From Bacteroidales bacterium UBA3844 (GTDB taxonomy: Bacteria; Bacteroidota; Bacteroidia; Bacteroidales; Paludibacteraceae), in NCBI GenBank assembly GCA_002392915.1, contig DGHQ01000044.1, forward strand, positions 1 through 64,000: DNA of 64,000 nucleotides, read 5' to 3'. A program made the translations under genes and the position numbers. The notes below the pieces were generated by a model. That model did not search any database. It saw only the letters and a list, made by a program, of their open reading frames with translations, and was not told where the DNA came from. Of the stretch, positions 34,735 to 41,730 are shown one piece after another (positions within the stretch are counted from its first letter, which is position 1; every line of letters starts with the position of its first letter).

Positions 34735-35205
34735 ATGATAAAAAGATTAATTACAACCTTATCTTTGATTTGTTTGGCTTTAGGTGCTTACGCAGAAGCC
34801 AAGTATATGACAATCGAAATGGTGAACGGATCCCGGATCTCTTTCCTTTTGGCAGACAATCCAGTCATCACTTACCAAAACGGTAGTCTTGTGGTCAACA
34901 ACGATACAAAAACAACCTACTCTTTCGATGATGTTAAAAACTACCACTTCACCGAATCAAACGATTCTGGAGTCGATGCACTTAATGCAAATGAATTGAG
35001 ACTTGTTTGGATAGACAACGAGACTATCGAAGTGCAGAATGGACAACCAAACTCAGGCATCGTCATTACAGCTATAAACGGAGTTATGGCATCACAAACA
35101 AAAACTGATGCTGAAGGAAAAGCCACAGTCAAAATACCTAGCAAGGCAGGAGTCTACATAATAACTGTTGGAAGACAGTCATTTAAGTTCATACGTAAAA
35201 ATTAA
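34735..35205 (+). CDS. Small exported protein with a T9SS-type C-terminal tail
   Basis: 156 residues. A signal peptide (MIKRLITTLSLICLALGAYA) is followed by a short beta-rich module (MTIEMVNGSRISFLLADNPV, then YSFDDVKNYHF) that resembles the N-terminal module of the BspA proteins (KQKNGE...INV.DVEEVFF). The rest (about 85-156) has the pattern of a type IX secretion sorting domain: a strand pair around NSGIVITAINGVM, then KIPSKAGVYIITVGRQSFKFIRK. There is thus almost no cargo between signal and tail. It may be a surface peptide, a structural module, or the remains of a larger protein. The stop overlaps a BspA relic by two bases. Confidence 0.7.
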   Translation: MIKRLITTLSLICLALGAYAEAKYMTIEMVNGSRISFLLADNPVITYQNGSLVVNNDTKTTYSFDDVKNYHFTESNDSGVDALNANELRLVWIDNETIEVQNGQPNSGIVITAINGVMASQTKTDAEGKATVKIPSKAGVYIITVGRQSFKFIRKN

Positions 35206-35245
35206 TGCCTTCAACAAACATGAATCTGTGAAATACCTGAGATAA
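35204..35245 (+). pseudogene. Relic: last 13 codons of a second lost BspA-like gene
   Basis: AAT GCC TTC AAC AAA CAT GAA TCT GTG AAA TAC CTG AGA TAA reads NAFNKHESVKYLR-stop, matching the cap DAFNKCKSVTWLKE of the gene at 35586-37421 and KSVTYLK of the gene at 27116. It is followed by the BspA family terminator. It begins exactly at the stop codon of the preceding gene. Confidence 0.75.
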
Positions 35246-35268
35246 AGGATTCATAAGATAAAATAAAT

Positions 35269-35299
35269 TAAGGGATGGACGACGGTTCATCCCTTTTTT
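35269..35299 (+). terminator. Family terminator after the second BspA relic
   Basis: Same AAGGGATG/CATCCCTT hairpin and T-run as at 26799; it probably now serves the small gene at 34735. Confidence 0.8.
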
Positions 35300-35496
35300 C
35301 GTTGATATTTTTTCCAACCGTGGACGAAATGGGGTCAATTCATAATGCATAATGCATAATTGTGGGGAAATCCACACATCTGGGGAATCCTCCTCTCGTA
35401 AACACACGGACGTGCGTGCCATGGTAATTCGACGGATTGTTTATTTGGAATTTTTGCCGTTGTATAATTTATTCATGATTTTGTAACATCGTTATT

Positions 35497-35526
35497 TTTA
35501 TTGTCGTATGATTTATTCATAATTTT
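35497..35526 (+). promoter_or_regulatory. Probable promoter of the BspA gene at 35586
   Basis: TTTA (35497-35500), an 18-base spacer and TAATTTTG (35519-35526). The leader to the ATG is about 55 bases. It lies in the second unit of the 44-base tandem repeat. Confidence 0.5.
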
Positions 35527-35585
35527 GCAACAATGTGCCATTTATGGCAGCATTGATATTTGAATTGTAATAGAATTATACAGAT

Positions 35586-37421
35586 ATGGCAAAAAAACTA
35601 CTTGTATCAATCGTGGCATTTGTATTGTGCGTTACTGTTTTGGCGACGGAGATGATTGTGAAGCAGAGAAACGGAGAGGAGTGGAAAATCAATGTGGCGG
35701 ATGTGGAAGAGGTTTTCTTTGAGGAAGACGGTATTCAAGATGATTCTTCTGTGATCGACGCATCAGAAACATTTCTATTATTTAATATTTTATCGGACTC
35801 CACAGTGGAAGTGACAAGAGACAAAAGTGGTAATTGGAAACCTTCATATCTGGGACATGATTCCATTACTATACCAGAAAAGGTGAGAATAGATGGAAAC
35901 CTATATACGGTGACAAGTATTGGGAAAGATGCTTTTTATAAATGTAGTAGTTTGACAAACATAGATATTCCTGAGCGAGTGACAAGCATAGGAGATTATG
36001 CATTTGCTAGTTGTAGCAGTTTGAAAAGCATAAATATTCCTGAAAGTGTATCGGACATCGGGGATTTTGCTTTTTTTTATAGCAAAAGCTTGGAGTCCAA
36101 ATTATTGATCTACGATAATGGCACAAAATGCTACGGCTGGATAGGGGATAATGAAAAATGCACGGAAGTGATAATCCCTTCAGGAGTCACAAGCATCAAA
36201 AAATATGCTTTTGAAAGCTGTAGTAATTTGACGAGCGTAATTATTCCAGAAGGAGTAAAAAGCATCGGGGAAGCTGTATTTAAGAGCTGCAGCAGTTTGA
36301 CAAACATTAAAATTCCAGAAAGTGTGAAAAGCATCGGGGAAGAGGCATTTAGGAAGTGCAGCAGTTTGACAAGCATTAAAATCCCAGAGAGTGTGAAAAG
36401 CATCGGAATAGACGCTTTTTCTAGTAGCGGTTTGATAAGCATAGATATTCCAGAGGGCGTGACAAGTATCGGAGATGGGGCTTTTTATGGATGTAACAGT
36501 TTAACGAATATAGAAATCCCAAAGAGTATGACAAGCATTGGAGGACATGCTTTTAAGGGATGCAGCAGTTTGACAAACATTAATATTCCAGAGAATGTGA
36601 CAAGTATCGGAATATTTGCATTTGAGGAGTGCAATAGTCTGGAACCAAAATTATTGATCCACGACAATGGTAGAAAATGTTACGGTTGGATAGGAGATAA
36701 AGAAAAATGCACGGAAGTGATAATCCCTTCAGGAGTGACAAGCATCAAGCAAAGTGCCTTTTATAAATGTAGTAGCTTGACAAACATAGTTATTCCGGAA
36801 AGTGTAAAGGAGATTGGAGATTTTGCTTTTCAAGATTGCAGCAGTTTGGCAACCATAAATATTCCCGAGGGAGTTACGAGTATTGGATCAAGTGCATTTT
36901 CAAGCTGTAACGGTTTGGAGCCAAAATTATTGATCTACGATAATGGGACAAAATGCTATGGCTGGATGGGGGATAGAGAAAAATGCACGGAAGTGACAAT
37001 CCCTTCAGGAGTGACAAGCATCAATGACGGCGCTTTTAGTTATTGTGACAATTTGACAAGGATAGATATCCCTTCGGGAGTGACAAGCATCGGAAAATAT
37101 GCTTTTCAAGAATGCAACAGTTTGACGAGTGTAGATCTTCCTGCAGGGGTGATAACCATTGGAAATTTTGCTTTTTCACGCTGTGGCAATTTGACAAACA
37201 TAAATATCCCAGAGAGTGTGACAAACATCGAAAACTTTGCTTTTGAAAGCTGTAGTAGCTTGACAAGCATAGATATTCCAAAAAATGTGACAAACATTGG
37301 AATTGAGGCTTTTAAATATTGTACAAATCTTGAAGTTGTAATCGATAATTCTAAAGACAACGTAAATGTTGGAAGAGATGCCTTCAACAAATGTAAATCT
37401 GTGACATGGTTAAAAGAATAA
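35586..37421 (+). CDS. Large BspA-like LRR secreted protein with three KCYGW units
   Basis: 611 residues, the largest BspA-like protein here. Signal peptide MAKKLLVSIVAFVLCVTVLA, then N-terminal module MIVKQRNGEEWKINVADVEE and linker KVRIDGNLYTVTSIG. More than 20 LRR_5 units of 23 residues follow, three of them the variant unit LE.KLLI.DNG.KCYGW (DNA near 36095-36145, 36645-36695 and 36915-36965). Its C-terminal third is nearly the same as that of the minus-strand gene at 2146 (the run NLTNINIPES and SIDIPKNVTNIG), so exchange between the two loci is likely. The cap is VTWLKE. It is secreted by its signal peptide; anchoring is unknown. Confidence 0.88.
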   Translation: MAKKLLVSIVAFVLCVTVLATEMIVKQRNGEEWKINVADVEEVFFEEDGIQDDSSVIDASETFLLFNILSDSTVEVTRDKSGNWKPSYLGHDSITIPEKVRIDGNLYTVTSIGKDAFYKCSSLTNIDIPERVTSIGDYAFASCSSLKSINIPESVSDIGDFAFFYSKSLESKLLIYDNGTKCYGWIGDNEKCTEVIIPSGVTSIKKYAFESCSNLTSVIIPEGVKSIGEAVFKSCSSLTNIKIPESVKSIGEEAFRKCSSLTSIKIPESVKSIGIDAFSSSGLISIDIPEGVTSIGDGAFYGCNSLTNIEIPKSMTSIGGHAFKGCSSLTNINIPENVTSIGIFAFEECNSLEPKLLIHDNGRKCYGWIGDKEKCTEVIIPSGVTSIKQSAFYKCSSLTNIVIPESVKEIGDFAFQDCSSLATINIPEGVTSIGSSAFSSCNGLEPKLLIYDNGTKCYGWMGDREKCTEVTIPSGVTSINDGAFSYCDNLTRIDIPSGVTSIGKYAFQECNSLTSVDLPAGVITIGNFAFSRCGNLTNINIPESVTNIENFAFESCSSLTSIDIPKNVTNIGIEAFKYCTNLEVVIDNSKDNVNVGRDAFNKCKSVTWLKE

Positions 37422-37444
37422 TCGGTGGCAAATATTAATTTTTG

Positions 37445-37475
37445 AAGGGATGGACGGAAGTTCATCCCTTTTCAT
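37445..37475 (+). terminator. Family terminator after the large BspA gene
   Basis: Arms AAGGGATG (37445-37452) and CATCCCTT (37463-37470), then T-rich sequence. Confidence 0.75.
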
Positions 37476-37634
37476 TTTAACATTTAATACATTATTATGC
37501 TCAAAAACATTTATCCGCATTGACGATTTTGCCGAAAAGTTAGCTAAATTCGCAAGAATAACATTCATGAAAGACGACATTGAAGACGTTGCAAGTGAAG
37601 AATATCTACAAAAGACTATTAATCAGCGTTGTAA

Positions 37635-38462
37635 ATGAGTAGTAGAGTGAGCATAGTTACTGGTGCGACAGGAAAAATCGGCAAAGTAGTGGCTGAAGAG
37701 ATCGCACGACAGGGCAAACATTTGATCATTGCATGCAGAAGTCTGGCTAAATCCAAAGTCCTGCTAGGTGAACTCAAGTCTGCCTACCCACACAGCACTA
37801 TCGAATCTATAATGCTTGATCTTGCCGACAAACGCTCCATCAACAAGTTCGCTGAAATAATCGAGCAGAAATGCTACATCGTCAATGAGCTTGTTTGCAA
37901 TGCTGGCATATTGTGTCAGTATGAGAGTCAGAGCAAGGAAGAGGTGGATATGTCGATGGCAGTCAACTATCTTGGAAATGTCCGTCTGATTGAACGTTTA
38001 CAGCGATCATTGGCCCACGATGCAAAAATACTGAACATGGTGTCGTCAATACGCTGGGGCACGATATCCGGCGACCCCTTCCACCCGGAAGAGAAGTTCA
38101 ACAGATTCCGCAGATACGCAAGTTCCAAACTCGCTCTCTACGCCTACACCCAGCACTTGGCACGCAAGTACGACAACTCAAGCATCTCCGTCTACGCGGT
38201 AGATCCAGGCATCGTCAACACGGTAATGATCACGAAAGGCAAATGGTTTGAAGGTATAGCAGACATATTTCTAAGCCCCTTTATCCGCACTCCAGAAAAA
38301 GGAGCAGAGACAGCACTCTACTTGCTGACAAACCGTCCACAGACCACAGGAATGGTATACCATGACTGCAAAATAGAACAATTCCCTGCAGACATGTACA
38401 CAAAAGAGGAATGGTCGCAATTGTGGGACAACACACAAAAGTATTTAGCAGAAAATCTTTGA
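37635..38462 (+). CDS. Short-chain dehydrogenase/reductase
   Basis: 275 residues. NAD(P)-binding TGATGKIGKVVAEE near the N-terminus, CNAGIL (the NAG motif), VSSIRWG, and catalytic YASSK with PGIV downstream. The CRSLAKSK segment after the second strand suits NADP preference. It resembles the retinol dehydrogenase/WWOX-like branch of classical SDRs; the substrate is unknown. The ATG overlaps the stop of a short upstream frame, and the stop lies just before rpoN (4-base gap), so it is co-transcribed with rpoN and the membrane protein that follows. Confidence 0.88.
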   Translation: MSSRVSIVTGATGKIGKVVAEEIARQGKHLIIACRSLAKSKVLLGELKSAYPHSTIESIMLDLADKRSINKFAEIIEQKCYIVNELVCNAGILCQYESQSKEEVDMSMAVNYLGNVRLIERLQRSLAHDAKILNMVSSIRWGTISGDPFHPEEKFNRFRRYASSKLALYAYTQHLARKYDNSSISVYAVDPGIVNTVMITKGKWFEGIADIFLSPFIRTPEKGAETALYLLTNRPQTTGMVYHDCKIEQFPADMYTKEEWSQLWDNTQKYLAENL

Positions 38463-38466
38463 CACT

Positions 38467-39972
38467 ATGTCAGGTCAGTCGTTAACCATACAGCAGCAGC
38501 AGCAGCTCAAACTGTCACCTCTACAGATTCAGGTGATGAAACTTCTCACGCAATCCACGCTTGAGTTCAACGAGCGTGTGGAGCAGGAGATAGAGGAGAA
38601 CCCTGCACTTGAAGTTGACGACGATTTTGAATATGACCATGATAAAAAATCCGACAAAGATGATTTCGGCGACGACGACAACGAAAATCTCGGAGGCGAC
38701 GACGACAACGGGCTTGATTACGACGATGGAAACAACGACGACTTCACTTTAGGAGATTACGTGAGCTCAGACGATATTCCGTCTTACCAATATAATGACA
38801 TGACGGAACAGGAGCAACGCCCAGAGATGAATTATCAGGCAAGCGAGACTGTGCTTGAAGATCTTCGCGCGCAACTCAATCTCCTGCCGCACATTTCCGA
38901 AGACATAAAAAACATAGCTCTCTACGTCATCGGATGCCTTAATCCCAAAGGTTATCTGGAGCGAGACACAGAAACAATTGTCGATGATTTCATATTCATA
39001 GCGTCGAAAGTAGTGACTGAAGAGCAAGTGGAAGAAGCCATTTCCGTGGTACAGTCACTTGAGCCAGCAGGAGTGGGGGCAAGAAATATCCGAGAATGTC
39101 TGATTCTCCAGCTCAAAAGAATAGACAATCCTTCGGATGCCGTACTTCTGGCAACAAGAATATTGGAAGAGTGCTATACAGCGATTGAAGACAAGAGATT
39201 CGACAAAATACAGAAAGCTCTTGGCGTGACAGAAGAAGAGGTGCAGGACGCAGTAGCGGAATTGAAAAAACTCAATCCACAGCCATGCTACACGAGCGAC
39301 ATCCTTATGGACAATTCCGTTATGATTGTCCCGGATTTCAATGTGCACGACGAGGATGGAGAGTTGGTGTTGACACTCAATCAAGCCAACACCCCTACCC
39401 TTCAGCTCAACAGTCATTACGCCACTGTGCTCGAGGAATATGCCAACAACAGGAAAAACCAGACCCGCGCACAGAAAGACGCCGCCCTTTTCATCAAGCA
39501 GAAAGTCGACGCTGCAAAATGGTTCATTTCCGCAGTACAGCAACGCACAGAAACAATGACCAAGGTGATGACCGCCATAATCAAGCGTCAGGAAGTATTC
39601 TTTAAAACCGGCGACGACGAGGAGCTCAAGCCGATGATAATGAAGACTATCGCCGATGACACAGGTTTTGACATCAGCACCGTCTCACGTGTATGCAACA
39701 ACAAATATGTGCAAACTGATTTTGGAGTATTCCCTCTGAAACACTTCTTCACTGAATCTGTCGAGACCGACCAAGGAGAGGTCCACAGCATGGCAAAACT
39801 GAAGAATTTATTCTTGAAATGCATCGAGGAGGAAGACAAGAGAAAGCCTTTGTCCGACCAACAGATAGTCGACTACATGAAAGAGAAAGGATTCTCTCTT
39901 GCACGACGTACGATCGCCAAATATCGCGATCAACTAGGTATTCCAAAAGCACAATTTAGAAAAGAAATTTAG
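38467..39972 (+). CDS. rpoN: RNA polymerase sigma-54 factor
   Basis: 501 residues. Region I has the glutamine-rich activator-interaction segment (LTIQQQQQLKLSPLQIQVMKLL). Region II is long and strikingly acidic (about 50-115, rich in D, E and N). The core-binding region follows, with LEPAGVGARNIRECL, and the C-terminal RpoN box is ARRTIAKYR (479-487), which recognises the -24 element. It acts with bEBP activators, none of which is encoded in this window. It follows the SDR gene by four bases. Confidence 0.95.
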   Translation: MSGQSLTIQQQQQLKLSPLQIQVMKLLTQSTLEFNERVEQEIEENPALEVDDDFEYDHDKKSDKDDFGDDDNENLGGDDDNGLDYDDGNNDDFTLGDYVSSDDIPSYQYNDMTEQEQRPEMNYQASETVLEDLRAQLNLLPHISEDIKNIALYVIGCLNPKGYLERDTETIVDDFIFIASKVVTEEQVEEAISVVQSLEPAGVGARNIRECLILQLKRIDNPSDAVLLATRILEECYTAIEDKRFDKIQKALGVTEEEVQDAVAELKKLNPQPCYTSDILMDNSVMIVPDFNVHDEDGELVLTLNQANTPTLQLNSHYATVLEEYANNRKNQTRAQKDAALFIKQKVDAAKWFISAVQQRTETMTKVMTAIIKRQEVFFKTGDDEELKPMIMKTIADDTGFDISTVSRVCNNKYVQTDFGVFPLKHFFTESVETDQGEVHSMAKLKNLFLKCIEEEDKRKPLSDQQIVDYMKEKGFSLARRTIAKYRDQLGIPKAQFRKEI

Positions 39973-39977
39973 AAATA

Positions 39978-40658
39978 ATGGAAGCATATATTTCTCCCAT
40001 TCTAATCAACCTATTTTGGGTTGTCATTATAAGCCTGTCATGGCGTCATAAAATAGCTCGCCATATCGCGCTGATTGGAGGATGGTCACAAATCTGTCTG
40101 ACCATTGCGGAGACCTATTACCCACAATTTTTGCAAATAGCCGTCTACTCAACACTCATCGGATGGGCACTGATTGTAACTTTAATATATTGGGGAGTCT
40201 CCAAAATCATGTCGAAAGACAACATGGTAGTCCAGAACATATTCTACAGTTGCGCCATACTGATTTTAGTATTCTTGTTGAATATCATTTATGTACCCAA
40301 ATTCTATCAGCTTGGAGTACTGATGACAGCCATAACATACATAATGCTATCAATTTTAGCTATGGCAAACAAGATGGCGTTCGACAACCGAATATATATA
40401 AGCAGCACCACAGTAGGGCTTGCCTTTTTGCTTGGGAACACACTACATTTGATGATTGAATGGACAGCGCTTGTATTTTTCTTTGATAATATCTTGTATG
40501 TTGTAGCATTTTTATTACTTTTGTTAGGTGCATTAGGATTTTTCCTGATGTATTATAGAAAAGTTTCATTCATAAGTTTTGCTTCAGCTTATGCATTTGG
40601 CTTTACAATGGGCTTTTATGGGTACAGCATTATGACAATGATGAATGGATTAATTTAG
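39978..40658 (+). CDS. Multi-spanning membrane protein of unknown function
   Basis: 226 residues with about seven hydrophobic segments (for example ILINLFWVVIISLSW, LIGWALIVTLIYWGV, NIFYSCAILILVFLLNIIYV, FLLLLLGALGFFLMYY). No catalytic or transport motif is recognised. It starts five bases after the rpoN stop, so it is the third gene of the SDR-rpoN unit. Inner-membrane location is inferred from hydrophobicity. Confidence 0.8.
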   Translation: MEAYISPILINLFWVVIISLSWRHKIARHIALIGGWSQICLTIAETYYPQFLQIAVYSTLIGWALIVTLIYWGVSKIMSKDNMVVQNIFYSCAILILVFLLNIIYVPKFYQLGVLMTAITYIMLSILAMANKMAFDNRIYISSTTVGLAFLLGNTLHLMIEWTALVFFFDNILYVVAFLLLLLGALGFFLMYYRKVSFISFASAYAFGFTMGFYGYSIMTMMNGLI

Positions 40659-40689
40659 TATTTAGTATAGGCATTTAATTATCTTGATA

Positions 40690-41502
40690 ATGATTAATAG
40701 GGGATTTTTAGCAATGCTTCTAGTGGCGTTTGCGTTAGTGACGCAAAATTGCAGCAATAAAAAGGAGACTAATTCTGAAATGATCTTAAAAATCTCAAAT
40801 TCAGAAGAGTTTACTTCTTTTGTTAATGATTATAATAGCGGAAAATTTCATATCAATGACTCATTGATATCTCCACTTGTAGTGACTCTGGATAACGACA
40901 TATCCATCGTTAGTGATCACCTTTCGCCCATCGGTTCGGAAGAATTTCCATTCATCGGCACATTCGACGGCAATGGCCATACTATCACATGTTGTGGTAT
41001 TGGCAAGACAGAGAATGCCGACAATGTGGGATTATTCGGATATGCGAAAAACTCAACAATCAAAAGTGTGACAATTGTCACTGAGCAAGTCACAGGACAG
41101 CGCAATGTGGGTGTTGTGTGTGGATATGCATATCGCACATGCATCTCAGACTGTAAGGCAAGCGGACATGTAAAAGGAGATTCCTACGTGGGAGGAATAG
41201 TAGGTTGTGCGAGCTACGGAGGAGTTGCCGACTGTCATTTTGTAGGAAACGTTACCGCATCCGGATATGTGGCAGGGGGAATCGTCGGAATGCTTGAGTT
41301 TGGAGGTGTAGTAAGAAGTTACGCCGGCGGACAAGTATCAGGCAAATATGGAATTCACCCTATTTCAGGAACAGATTCAGAAGACGTGATGGTGTCTGAA
41401 TGCGTAGACAGGATGACTGTAGTCACAGCAAGCAACAACACTAAAAAGAACAATAGAGAGATAGCATCAGACAAGCTGTCAAAATTGCTGTTTCAAATGT
41501 AA
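40690..41502 (+). CDS. Lipoprotein with GLUG-type repeats
   Basis: 270 residues from the ATG at 40690 (a TTG two codons upstream is less likely). The signal peptide ends in LVTQNC, giving a lipidated Cys at about residue 20. The body has GLUG-like beta-helical repeats: NVGLFGYAKNSTIKSV, NVGVVCGYAYRTCISDC, YVGGIVGCASYGGVADC and VAGGIVGMLEFGGVVRSY. The family occurs in surface proteins and adhesins. The C-terminal 40 residues are low in pattern. It starts 31 bases after the preceding gene and may be co-transcribed. Confidence 0.8.
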   Translation: MINRGFLAMLLVAFALVTQNCSNKKETNSEMILKISNSEEFTSFVNDYNSGKFHINDSLISPLVVTLDNDISIVSDHLSPIGSEEFPFIGTFDGNGHTITCCGIGKTENADNVGLFGYAKNSTIKSVTIVTEQVTGQRNVGVVCGYAYRTCISDCKASGHVKGDSYVGGIVGCASYGGVADCHFVGNVTASGYVAGGIVGMLEFGGVVRSYAGGQVSGKYGIHPISGTDSEDVMVSECVDRMTVVTASNNTKKNNREIASDKLSKLLFQM

Positions 41503-41730
41503 AAATGGCTGTTAAAATGCCGTTTAATAAATAATTTCATAACTGAAATGAGGATTGTCAAGGGTTTCCGTATGATCGGCATTGGCCCTTACCCTATTCT
41601 CTTTTGTGGATTCGCAAGAATGACCAGTTATAAATTTATGAGTTTTATCTCACTAAATAATTAATCACATAGCAGACTTGAAAGCAAATTTTGCCTTTTC
41701 TGGCAATTCCAAAATCGAGATGTGTCACCG

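Larger units (their letters stand above)
35268..35655 (+). repeat. Duplicated terminator-promoter-signal peptide segment (copy 2)
   Basis: Matches 26798-27185 at an offset of 8470. Inside, 35463-35488 and 35507-35532 form a 26-base direct repeat with three mismatches and a 44-base period (core ATTTATTCAT.ATTTTG.AACA). Confidence 0.88.

Noticed and set aside
37450..37638. 62-codon frame between the BspA terminator and the SDR gene
   Set aside because: It begins inside the terminator hairpin. Its second half (IRIDDFAEKLAKFARITF) is protein-like and its stop overlaps the SDR start, so a short leader peptide is possible, but there is not enough to call a gene.
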